From contig JAEWPC010000080.1 in assembly GCA_023460795.1 (NCBI GenBank), positions 75,104 to 139,103 of the forward strand: a stretch of DNA of 64,000 nucleotides, given 5' to 3'. Below, piece by piece: positions 7,920 to 15,755 of the stretch (position 1 is its first letter; every line of letters begins with the position of its first letter). A model generated the notes under the pieces. The model was not told the DNA's origin, did not search any database, and worked only from the letters and a program-made list of their open reading frames with translations. Origin of the DNA: Bacillota bacterium (GTDB taxonomy: Bacteria > Bacillota > Bacilli > Paenibacillales > Paenibacillaceae). A program made the position numbers and the translations under genes.

Positions 7920-8975
7920 TTATAATCGCGACAGTTCGGCTCTTACTCTCTCTCTCCGCTCGCGAATGTAAGTCCTTATGCGGCTTGATTCACCCGTAAA
8001 CTCCCGATAGGACCAACGTTGCGATTCGTCGGTGCGAATATGCGGAGCCAGACGGGCAAGCATCTCGTTCGCGACTGGCATCAGCCTGCGTTCGGTGAAA
8101 GGGCCGTTGATCAGGCTGCGCAGCAACCGGACGTACCTCTCTCGGATCGCCGGCTGCTCGAGCAGCTTCCGGGTCAGCCGATTGTATCCGGTAACCGATA
8201 CCAGGTTGCTGTCGACGATCCGCCCGTAGCAATTGCGCCCCCAAGTACCTTCGTAATCCCAAGGCGCCATGCGGTAACGTCCCGTGCGACGACTACGGTA
8301 TATCGCGTAATTTTGCTCGAATCCGTCGTAATTGCCCGTCAGCACCGCGCCGGCCAGCCATCGCAAATAGTTGTCCGCGTCCACGCGCGAGAGCGTTCGC
8401 CGTATGGCGCCTGCGGAACGGTCCTCGCCCAAAGCCCGAATGAACGCCGCAAGCTTTGTTTTCTCCGCCGGTCCCCCGAAACGATGCTCGTAACCGGACA
8501 GCAGCGACGGCTTGCGTTCGCCCGATTCCGAGTCGCGGGTTTCGAAGTTCGCATGGTTGTTGACCGCGTAGAACAACGCTTGAGCCGCGATTCCGCGTCT
8601 GCGGAAGAACGGTCGCCCTACGCCTTCGATTTCCAAGTAGACGCCCGCCGGACGACCGTTGACGGATAGAAGAACGTGCCGCGTTCTAGGCGAAGGTACT
8701 CCGATTCGGTTAAAAAAAGCGAACGAGAGCGCGTTGCGGATCATCGATGGATCGTCGTATTCGGCGTTGTAATGCGTAATGATGCCGTTGTTCGCGACCT
8801 CGTAGGATCTCTTCGGGTAGCCGCGAGTGTGCCCGCCCCGATAACGGATGCGGACCGGCGCGGATCTCCTGCCGTCATGCAGGGTCGCGGAGACGTAACG
8901 ATCGTTCCATAGGTTGTTCTCTAGCTCCGTGGCAGCCGAATCGCGAAGGCGAAGCTCTCTGATCGGGAGGGTCAA
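7920..8975 (-). CDS. cotH: Spore coat CotH-family kinase
   Basis: Encodes 351 residues. It begins with the family-typical LPIRELRLR stretch, has a lysine-containing PKRSYEV motif (about 54), VYLEIEGVG, and the catalytic metal-binding block APWDYEGTWGRNCYG (about 238-252). CotH proteins are atypical kinases that phosphorylate spore coat proteins. The start is a TTG at 8975 preceded by AAAGGCGGTG. A small His/Arg-rich gene lies just upstream on the same strand, mirroring the close cotG-cotH pairing of Bacillus, which suggests that it is the substrate. Expression is probably mother-cell and sporulation-specific (inference). Confidence 0.88.
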   Translation of the reverse strand: MTLPIRELRLRDSAATELENNLWNDRYVSATLHDGRRSAPVRIRYRGGHTRGYPKRSYEVANNGIITHYNAEYDDPSMIRNALSFAFFNRIGVPSPRTRHVLLSVNGRPAGVYLEIEGVGRPFFRRRGIAAQALFYAVNNHANFETRDSESGERKPSLLSGYEHRFGGPAEKTKLAAFIRALGEDRSAGAIRRTLSRVDADNYLRWLAGAVLTGNYDGFEQNYAIYRSRRTGRYRMAPWDYEGTWGRNCYGRIVDSNLVSVTGYNRLTRKLLEQPAIRERYVRLLRSLINGPFTERRLMPVANEMLARLAPHIRTDESQRWSYREFTGESSRIRTYIRERRERVRAELSRL

Positions 8976-9089
8976 GCGGACACCGCCTTTCCGTAACAGC
9001 CGTTGCCATTATCGCAATCAACGTATGTCCGGGGGAGAATCGCGGAAACGGCAGATGACTAGAACGCGGAATCCTTCGCTCATAAAGAA

Positions 9090-9115
9090 GCAAGCCCCGG
9101 ATATCCGGGGCTTGC
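9090..9115 (-). terminator. Terminator of the His-rich coat gene
   Basis: The perfect palindrome GCAAGCCCCGGATATCCGGG-GCTTGC is followed on the minus strand by TTCTTT, 18 bp after the stop of the His-rich gene. It separates that gene from cotH, so the two probably have separate or partly coupled transcripts. Confidence 0.75.
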
Positions 9116-9133
9116 CAGCAATGCGGTATTCGG

Positions 9134-9481
9134 TTAAAGCCAACTGGTCGATCCACTCGTACGATGAATGTCCTGGGGCTGACCTGAATGGTGCACCCCA
9201 TGTGATCCGCCCGTACGGTGATGTACTCCTTGGGATCCGCCGGAATGGTGATGCCCATGCGAGATTCCGCCCCCGATCGGCCCTATCGTCCAGTCCGGAA
9301 TACGCTCGATCCACAAAGGCGCCCAATAAGTCGCAGGCCCTTCCGCGACCGGCGGCGTCGCTTGCTCTTCCTCTTGGGCTCCCGTCTGCTCGGGAGGACA
9401 CGTCCTTCTGCGCCGGCGATGGTGTCTCTTACGCTTATTGCACCCGCAATTGCGACGGTGATGATGTCTGCACGCTCCCAC
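9134..9481 (-). CDS. His/Arg-rich putative spore coat protein
   Basis: Encodes 115 residues of low complexity. The N-terminus is a basic cluster with repeated HH, RR and Cys (CRHHHRRNCGCNKRKRHH). The middle is acidic/Pro-rich, then a hydrophobic Trp-containing segment (YWAPLWIERIPDW), then a Gly/Ser/His tail with degenerate repeats of GGSHGVHHSG type. The GTG at 9481 has AGGAGG 7 bp upstream. No enzyme family fits. Position next to cotH and the Ser/Thr/Arg-rich composition suggest a CotH substrate functionally like CotG; this is inference. The histidines could bind metal. Confidence 0.7.
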   Translation of the reverse strand: MGACRHHHRRNCGCNKRKRHHRRRRRTCPPEQTGAQEEEQATPPVAEGPATYWAPLWIERIPDWTIGPIGGGISHGHHHSGGSQGVHHRTGGSHGVHHSGQPQDIHRTSGSTSWL

Positions 9482-9566
9482 GGTACCGCCTCCTCATAGA
9501 TGATGCTTCAGTCTATGAAGGCAAGGCGAAAGCCGATAGGGACATTCGCATACGGCGGGCATCTTT

Positions 9567-10319
9567 TTACGCTTCTTCTTGCCCGCCGACGAGGTCTTTG
9601 AAGACGACGCTGACCATAATGAGACCCGCGACCGGCGGGACGAAAGCGTTGCTGGACGGCGGCTGCTGCGCTTTGCGGATCTCCGGAGCGGTCTCGGGGA
9701 CGATCCGCTGCGTGACGTCCTCGCGCGGCTTAACCGGAATTTCGGTCGAGAACACGACCTTGACGCCGCGTTTGATGCCCTCTTGACGCAGCTTTTTACG
9801 AATGACCTTCGCGATCGGGTCCATCGTCGTCTTGGAAATGTCCGCTACCTGGAATCTGGTCGGATCCGTTTTGTTCGCGGCGCCCATGCTGGAGATGATC
9901 GGAATACCGCGCTCCAAACACTGCTTGATCAGATGGATTTTGTACGAGATCGTATCCGATGCGTCGACGACATAGTCGAGCGAATACTTGAACAGCTCCT
10001 CGTACGTCTCCTCCGTATAGAACATGCGGAGCGCGATCGCGTCGCAATCCGGGTTGATCAGCTTGATCCGCTCCCGCATCAGCTCGGCCTTCGGTTGTCC
10101 GACGGTCGTCGTCAGCGCGTGAATCTGCCTGTTAACGTTCGTAATATCGACGACGTCTTTATCGATCAATATAATCCGGCCGACGCCCGAACGCGCCAAC
10201 GCTTCGGCGGCGATCCCGCCGACGCCGCCGATACCGAGCACCGCGACGGTGCTGCCTTTCAGCTTCGCTAAGCCTTCCGGCCCGATCGCAAGCTCCGTTC
10301 GAGAAAATTGATGCAGCAT
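9567..10319 (-). CDS. tcdA: tRNA threonylcarbamoyladenosine dehydratase TcdA
   Basis: Encodes 250 residues of the ThiF/MoeB/E1-like fold. It has the nucleotide-binding GIGGVGG (about residue 30), the LIDKDVVDITNVNRQ motif and the conserved DASD stretch. TcdA cyclises t6A37 to ct6A in ANN-decoding tRNAs using ATP. Placement directly after aspS matches the yrvM position in Bacillus. It is 21 bp from aspS on the same strand and probably belongs to the hisS-aspS transcript. Confidence 0.9.
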   Translation of the reverse strand: MLHQFSRTELAIGPEGLAKLKGSTVAVLGIGGVGGIAAEALARSGVGRIILIDKDVVDITNVNRQIHALTTTVGQPKAELMRERIKLINPDCDAIALRMFYTEETYEELFKYSLDYVVDASDTISYKIHLIKQCLERGIPIISSMGAANKTDPTRFQVADISKTTMDPIAKVIRKKLRQEGIKRGVKVVFSTEIPVKPREDVTQRIVPETAPEIRKAQQPPSSNAFVPPVAGLIMVSVVFKDLVGGQEEA

Positions 10320-10340
10320 GTTAGAGACTCGCCCCTTTGC

Positions 10341-12170
10341 TTAGCCTTGGCTTGGCACTGCGGAAGCTTCGGCGTCCGGAGCAGCGTCTTTCGTCTGTGC
10401 CGCGATCGCCTTCGCCGACAATCTGACGTGAAGGTCTTCCAATTGGCGATCCGCAACCGGAGACGGAGCGTCGCTGAGCAGGTCGGTCGCGCTCGCGGTT
10501 TTCGGGAACGCGATCGTCTCGCGGAGGTTCGTGCGGCCGGTCAACAGCATCACTAGGCGGTCGAGACCGAAAGCGATGCCGCCATGAGGAGGCGTGCCGT
10601 AGTCGAACGCGTCGAGGAAGAAGCCGAACTTCTCCTTCGCTTCCTCCATCGAGAAGCCGAGCGCGGAGAACATCTTCTCTTGCACTTCGCGACGGAATAT
10701 CCGCATGGAGCCGCCGCCGACTTCGTAGCCGTTAAGGACGATATCGTAAGCTTGCGCGCGGATCGCGCCCGGATCGGTGTCGAACAGAGCCAGATCGTCG
10801 TCGTGAGGACGAGTGAACGGATGGTGCTCCGCCACCCAACGCTTGCCCTCTTCGTCCCAGCCGAGCAGCGGGAAGTCGACGACCCATAGGAATTTGTACG
10901 CGCTGTTGTCGATCAGGCCGAGCTCGCGGCCGACTTTCAGGCGTAGGTTGCCCATGACGTCCGCGGCCGTCTTCAGCTTATCGGCGGAGAACGTGATCAA
11001 GTCGCCTTCTTCGACGTTCAGACGCTCGGTCAACGCGGCGATCTCCTCTTCCTTGAAGAACTTCACGATCGGACCGTTCCACTTGCCTTCCTTGACCGTA
11101 ATCCAGGCGATGCCCTTGCCGCCGTAACGCGCCGCGAACGGCTGCAGGTCGTCGAGCTCTTTGCGGCTCCAGCTGGCGCAGCCTTTGGCGTTCAGCGCTT
11201 TGACGACGCCGCCGGAAGCCGCGACGGAAGCGAACACCTTAACCTCGCTGTTCTTCACGATATCGGTAACGTCTTCGATCTCGAGACCGAAACGCAGATC
11301 CGGCTTGTCGGAGCCGTATTTATGGATCGCGTCATGATACGTCAGACGTTGGAAAGGCGTAGGAATCTCGACGCCGATCGTCTCGCGGAACAGCTTCGCC
11401 ATGAGGTTCTCCATCATGCCGAGCAGTTGCTCCTGCGATAGGAACGACGTCTCGATGTCCACCTGCGTGAATTCCGGCTGACGGTCCGCGCGAAGGTCCT
11501 CGTCGCGGAAGCAGCGGGCCACTTGATAGTAACGCTCGATTCCGCCGACCATCAGCAGCTGTTTGAAAATTTGCGGCGATTGCGGAAGCGCGAAGAATTC
11601 GCCCGGATGAACGCGGCTCGGCACCAAATAGTCGCGAGCGCCTTCCGGCGTGCTCTTCGTCAGAATCGGCGTCTCCACATCGATGAAGCCGTTCTCGTCA
11701 AGGAAGTCGCGGAACACTTTCGTCGCTTTGGAACGGAGCAGCAACGTCTTCTGCATTTCCGGACGGCGAAGGTCCAGATAACGGTATTTCAGACGAAGCG
11801 ATTCGTCGACCTCGACGCCGTCTTCGATCGGGAACGGAGGCGTCTTCGCCGCATTGATGATCTCCACTTCGTGCACTTGCACTTCGATTTCCCCGGTCGG
11901 CAGGTTCGGATTGAACGTCTCCGGGTCCCGGTCGACGACTACGCCTTTCACCGCTAGCACGTACTCGTTGCGCGCGCGGCTGCCAAGCTCAAGCGCTTGT
12001 CCGGAGAACGCCGGATTGAATACGATCTGCACGATGCCCGTACGGTCGCGCAGGTCGATGAACAGAATGCCTCCGAAGTCCCGCCAGCCTTGCACCCAAC
12101 CGTTCAACACGACGTTCTGGCCAACGTTCTCCTTCGTCAATTTTCCGCAATCGATATTTTTAAGCATCAT
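10341..12170 (-). CDS. aspS: Aspartyl-tRNA synthetase
   Basis: Encodes 609 residues, normal for a bacterial class IIb AspRS. It has an N-terminal OB-fold anticodon-binding domain (about 1-110), a class II catalytic core with motif 2 (RCFRDEDLRADRQPEFTQ, about 217) and motif 3 (GIAFGLDRLVML, about 555), and the bacterial GAD insertion between them (about 300-420). The ATG at 12170 begins 2 bp after the hisS stop, with AAAGGGG about 11 bp upstream, so translation is probably coupled. It lies in the T-box-controlled hisS-aspS operon. Confidence 0.97.
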   Translation of the reverse strand: MMLKNIDCGKLTKENVGQNVVLNGWVQGWRDFGGILFIDLRDRTGIVQIVFNPAFSGQALELGSRARNEYVLAVKGVVVDRDPETFNPNLPTGEIEVQVHEVEIINAAKTPPFPIEDGVEVDESLRLKYRYLDLRRPEMQKTLLLRSKATKVFRDFLDENGFIDVETPILTKSTPEGARDYLVPSRVHPGEFFALPQSPQIFKQLLMVGGIERYYQVARCFRDEDLRADRQPEFTQVDIETSFLSQEQLLGMMENLMAKLFRETIGVEIPTPFQRLTYHDAIHKYGSDKPDLRFGLEIEDVTDIVKNSEVKVFASVAASGGVVKALNAKGCASWSRKELDDLQPFAARYGGKGIAWITVKEGKWNGPIVKFFKEEEIAALTERLNVEEGDLITFSADKLKTAADVMGNLRLKVGRELGLIDNSAYKFLWVVDFPLLGWDEEGKRWVAEHHPFTRPHDDDLALFDTDPGAIRAQAYDIVLNGYEVGGGSMRIFRREVQEKMFSALGFSMEEAKEKFGFFLDAFDYGTPPHGGIAFGLDRLVMLLTGRTNLRETIAFPKTASATDLLSDAPSPVADRQLEDLHVRLSAKAIAAQTKDAAPDAEASAVPSQG

Positions 12171-12172
12171 CT

Positions 12173-13447
12173 CTAGTTCGACCCCTTTTCGTTCGGTTTG
12201 AATGTTTGTATCGCTTCGGCCAGTCCGTTAAGCGGAACCGACCGCTGTTCTCCCGATGCCAAATGCTTCAATGCGATCTCTCCGCGAGCGAGCTCGTCGT
12301 CGCCGAGCACGGCCGCGAACCTCGCGCCTAGACGGTCGGCCGCTTTGAACTGCGCCTTCGTGCCGCGCCCCTTGTAATCGCGCTCCGCCGCGATGCCCGC
12401 GCTTCGCAGTCGGTGCAGAATACCCGGCGTCGCTTGCTCCGCGCGTTCGCCAAGAGCGACGAGGTAAACCTCGATATCGTCGCCGAGATCCGGCTTCACG
12501 CCCTGGCTCTCGAGCAGCAGCACTGTCCGCTCCAGACCCAATCCCAAGCCTACGCCCGGCTGGTCGTCGCCGCCGATCTGCGCCACGAGACCGTTGTAGC
12601 GTCCGCCGCCGCCGATCGTGTCGATCGCGCCGATGCCTTGCGCCTTGTACTCGAACGCCGTGTGCGTGTAATAATCGAGACCGCGAACGAGCCGAGGGTT
12701 CAATTGATACGGAATGTTCATCTCGTCCAAGATCGCCCGTACGCGGGCGAAGTGGCTCTCGCATTCCTCGTCCAGGTTATCGAGGATCGAAGGCGCGCCT
12801 TCGAACTTCGCCTGGTCGACTTTGCAGTCGAGTACGCGGAGCGGATTGCGCTCCATGCGGGATTGGCAATCCTTGCACAGGCTATCCTTCATCGGCAGCA
12901 AGAACGCAAGCAGCTTCTCGCGGAACGCGGCCCGCACGGCCGGGGTTCCGACGGAGTTCAGGTCGACGGTTACTCCCTTCAACCCGACTTCCGCGTAGAA
13001 GGCGTACCCGAGTGCGATCACTTCCGCGTCGAGCGCCGGATCCGTCGAACCTATCGCTTCGATGCCGAACTGATGGAATTGCCGGTATCTGCCCGCCTGC
13101 GCCCGCTCGTAGCGGAACATCGGTCCGATGTAGTACAGCTTCGCGATGTCCGGTTCGCCGTACAGCTTGTTCTCCACGTAAGCGCGGACGGTGCCCGCGG
13201 TGCCTTCCGGACGCAGCGTCATGCTTCTGTTACCGCGGTCCTCGAACGTGTACATTTCCTTCTCTACGATATCCGTCGTCTCGCCTACCCCTCGATTGAA
13301 CAGCTCCGTCGACTCGAAGATCGGCGTCCGGATTTCATGGTAGCGATAGCGTCTTCCTAAATCTCTTGCTTTGCTCTCGACGTATTGCCACAGCGCGCTC
13401 TTGCCGGGCAGTATATCCTGCGTGCCGGTTGGTTTCTGGTAACCCAT
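12173..13447 (-). CDS. hisS: Histidyl-tRNA synthetase
   Basis: Encodes 424 residues of class IIa HisRS. The N-terminus GYQKPTGTQDILPG is typical. Motif 2 (MFRYERAQAGRYRQFHQFG), the HisA signature RGLDYYTHTAFEYK and motif 3 (GLGLGLERTVLLLE) are present, followed by the anticodon-binding domain. The longest open frame starts at 13561, but that extension reads through the T-box terminator. The ATG at 13447 with AAGGAG 10 bp upstream is the real start. It is the first gene of hisS-aspS(-tcdA). Confidence 0.97.
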   Translation of the reverse strand: MGYQKPTGTQDILPGKSALWQYVESKARDLGRRYRYHEIRTPIFESTELFNRGVGETTDIVEKEMYTFEDRGNRSMTLRPEGTAGTVRAYVENKLYGEPDIAKLYYIGPMFRYERAQAGRYRQFHQFGIEAIGSTDPALDAEVIALGYAFYAEVGLKGVTVDLNSVGTPAVRAAFREKLLAFLLPMKDSLCKDCQSRMERNPLRVLDCKVDQAKFEGAPSILDNLDEECESHFARVRAILDEMNIPYQLNPRLVRGLDYYTHTAFEYKAQGIGAIDTIGGGGRYNGLVAQIGGDDQPGVGLGLGLERTVLLLESQGVKPDLGDDIEVYLVALGERAEQATPGILHRLRSAGIAAERDYKGRGTKAQFKAADRLGARFAAVLGDDELARGEIALKHLASGEQRSVPLNGLAEAIQTFKPNEKGSN

Positions 13448-13473
13448 CGTTCGTTCACTCCTTCTTTCGGCAA

Positions 13474-13838
13474 ATAAAAAAAGCCCCCGCCCGCGACGAT
13501 GTCGGAATCGTCGGGGACGAGAGCTGTACGTATGTGCTCCCGCGGTGCCACCCGCATTCAAACCGTCCGCTTACCGTTCCGATAATGGAACGAGCAATGT
13601 TCGGTTTGCGCTTCAATCCGGTTAACGCCCGGCTACGCCATAACGCTACTGGGCTCGTTCGCTCGTGCCGAGCGACGCCGTTCGCGGTAGGATCTCGAGG
13701 GGGTCATTCATCCGTTCATGGTCGGAAAGCTTGCAGCCATATCCGCAAACGTTACCTGGCGGCACACGCCGTAGACGGTTGCAGAAGGGCTTTCCTCTCT
13801 GGGGACCTGGGTCCGGATTACTTATCCCTGTCATCGAA
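13474..13838 (-). ncRNA. T-box riboswitch leader of hisS-aspS
   Basis: The leader shows a Stem I specifier loop (5' AAGTA at 13819-13823 opposite 3' GAATGAC), the AGAGAG motif, the conserved antiterminator bulge GGGTGGCACCGCGGG (13539-13553), and a competing terminator (CCCCGACGAT...ATCGTCGCGGG with a run of T, about 13474-13523). The ATCCG/CGGAT pairing above the specifier loop frames the triplet GAC (13703-13705), an Asp codon. Uncharged tRNA binding should stabilise the antiterminator and turn the operon on. The specifier assignment is my reading of the fold. Confidence 0.93.
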
Positions 13839-13864
13839 TTTCAAGCGGATTTCAATTGTTATAT

Positions 13865-13893
13865 ATTGTAGTCTGTTGCCGGATGGCTGTCAA
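13865..13893 (-). promoter_or_regulatory. Sigma-A promoter of the T-box/hisS operon
   Basis: TTGACA (13888-13893) and TACAAT (13865-13870) are separated by 17 bp, about 30 bp upstream of Stem I. Confidence 0.85.
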
Positions 13894-13922
13894 GGCGACC
13901 GATATCCCGCGTACAAGAAAAT

Positions 13923-13947
13923 AACCCGCCGAAGGTCTCGGCAGGTT
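13923..13947 (-). terminator. Terminator downstream of the SLH protein gene
   Basis: On the minus strand AACCTGCCGA-GACC-TTCGGCGGGTT is followed by ATTTTC. It ends the transcript of the SLH gene 130 bp earlier, just before the hisS promoter. Between 13948 and 14078 I see nothing else. Confidence 0.65.
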
Positions 13948-14078
13948 CAAGTTAATTCTATTGAAAAAAGGGGGTCGTCTATAGAGTAATCCATATAGGT
14001 TAAGCCAACGTGAATAAAAGATTACAGTTATATTACAAAAACGAACGATGGTGGCTGCTAGCCCCTGGTATATCCAGC

Positions 14079-15422
14079 TTACAGCTGTGGATCGACGAAT
14101 AATTCGTAAATCGAGGAGAACTGTCCGTCTTTTTCTACGACCAGATATATATAGGTAGGCATCATGATAGGGTGATCCGGAATAAAAGTACTGCCAGAAG
14201 AGCTACCGTCAAGAGCCCCGTCGCCGCAGAACTGCATGCTAATCCAATCACCTGTATACGAGCCTTGCCACATTGCTTTAATATCTTGCGGTGCGTAACT
14301 CGAAGTATCTACCAGAGCTCCGGCTGCGACGTAATAAACCGTCGCCGGACCTGATCCCGAATAATGAACCGTAATATCAATGGTCGGAATCGCGGGTTCA
14401 TACACCGAATAAGTCACGGAAGTTACGGTAAGCGACCCGCTTGAAGACGGCGAGTTGTACGTAACGACCGGCGGTGGCGCGTTCGTCACCTCTAGAACCA
14501 ATGGATTCTCTGGAGGAGTGATCGCATTGCTGAACTTCGTAGTCACTCCCGCGACGTCAATTACCGGATTCGCTAAGCTTCCCGGATTAAATCCCGGACG
14601 CAGCTTAACGATCAGCGTCTTGCCGTCGGCAGACAGTTCGAAGCTGTCCAGACTGTCGCTCAGCGCGATGCCGTTGATCTTGATGTTGGACAGCTTGATC
14701 GATTTCGGATCGATCGCCGTCGTGAAGTCGATCGTCAGCTCCTTATTCCCGTCCAGCTTGGCCGCGTCGACCTTAAGCGGTTGCTCGACCTCACGCGCCA
14801 TTTCGAACGATGACGCAACGAGCAGATCGCGGCTGGCTTCCGTATTCCCGCCGAACTTTCCGTCCTCGCCATTAGATAACAACTTCAGTTCGAGCGCCAA
14901 TGCGACGTATCCTTTGGCCCAGTCGGACACGGTGCCGTCGTTAACGCCTGTCGTGTTCTTGACATCGGCCTCTTTGCCCAGGGTACGGACCAAGAAAGTC
15001 GCCAACTGTTCCTTCGTCACTGTGCCGGCCGGATCGAATTGACCGTTGCCTACGCCGTCCGTAATGCCGGCCTTCTTAATGGCCTCGATATACGGCAATG
15101 CCCAGCCGTTCGCCGCGTCGTCCGCTTTAACGTCTTTGAACGACGACGTCTTCAGATCGGCCTCGACCTGCAATCCCATGATCAACGCCGCCACTTTCGC
15201 GAATTGCGCCCGGTTCATCTCTTCCTTGAGTCCGAACGAGCTGTCGCTTACGCCGTCGAATATTCCAGCGTTGATCATCGCGTCGAACTTCGCTTTCGTC
15301 GCCGCGTCCAAATCTTTCAGATCGCTGAAATCGGCCGACGTCTTCGCGAAAGCCAACGACGCGGGAACGAACAACGCACAGGCAAGCAACATTACGCCTA
15401 ATTTTCTTATACGCTTTGCCAT
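14079..15422 (-). CDS. Secreted SLH-domain surface protein
   Basis: Encodes 447 residues. A signal peptide (about 1-26, ending SLAFA) is followed by three S-layer-homology repeats (about 30-215, e.g. FKDVKADDAANGWALPYIEAI and GYVALALELKLL), which would bind pyruvylated cell-wall polymer. Next comes a beta-sandwich-like region (about 215-310, DFTTAIDPKSIKLSNIKING, similar in style to Big/CopC-like domains of S-layer proteins), and then a Pro/Ser-rich linker and a C-terminal domain of unknown function. ATG 15422 has AAAGGAGGG upstream. The gene is divergent from the giant SLH/GH16 gene and the two share a 333-bp intergenic region. It is an accessory gene between hisS and dtd. Confidence 0.8.
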   Translation of the reverse strand: MAKRIRKLGVMLLACALFVPASLAFAKTSADFSDLKDLDAATKAKFDAMINAGIFDGVSDSSFGLKEEMNRAQFAKVAALIMGLQVEADLKTSSFKDVKADDAANGWALPYIEAIKKAGITDGVGNGQFDPAGTVTKEQLATFLVRTLGKEADVKNTTGVNDGTVSDWAKGYVALALELKLLSNGEDGKFGGNTEASRDLLVASSFEMAREVEQPLKVDAAKLDGNKELTIDFTTAIDPKSIKLSNIKINGIALSDSLDSFELSADGKTLIVKLRPGFNPGSLANPVIDVAGVTTKFSNAITPPENPLVLEVTNAPPPVVTYNSPSSSGSLTVTSVTYSVYEPAIPTIDITVHYSGSGPATVYYVAAGALVDTSSYAPQDIKAMWQGSYTGDWISMQFCGDGALDGSSSGSTFIPDHPIMMPTYIYLVVEKDGQFSSIYELFVDPQL

Positions 15423-15596
15423 TCTACCCTTCCCTCCTTTGTTTGATTACTTATCTTTTATCGGATAAATATTCCTATTTTTTAGTTATATCGCCACCAA
15501 CAAGAAAATTTACGGAGGCTGACGCTGCTCGTTGAATATCGTGTCGTAAACCCCGAACAAACCGAAATTCCGGCCCGTCAGCCGAAAAATGGAGAA

Positions 15597-15626
15597 TTGA
15601 ACCCCCGATGCGAACCCTCTTATAAT
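15597..15626 (+). promoter_or_regulatory. Promoter of the SLH/GH16 glucanase gene
   Basis: TTGAAC (15597-15602) and a perfect TATAAT (15621-15626) are 18 bp apart. Transcription would begin near 15633, inside or next to the inverted repeat GTCCAGGTGGAC. The ATG is about 123 bp further on. Confidence 0.75.
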
Positions 15627-15663
15627 CAAAACTGTCCAGGTGGACGTTTTCTTTTATTCGTCC

Positions 15664-15680
15664 AAGAAAACGCTTTCAAA
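15664..15680 (+). promoter_or_regulatory. Candidate CcpA (cre) operator
   Basis: AAGAAAACGCTTTCAAA matches the cre consensus (TGNAARCGNWWWCA) except for the leading TG. It lies about 30 bp downstream of the predicted start of transcription, where CcpA would act as a roadblock. It also overlaps the inverted repeat CGTTTTCTT...AAGAAAACG. Catabolite repression of a glucanase is expected biology; the site itself is inferred. Confidence 0.5.
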
Positions 15681-15755
15681 TTTCGACAGGAATAGCGGTA
15701 GGGAGGAGCCGTGTTCCAGAAGCGAAATGATGACCAGAAGGGAAGGATCAGAATT

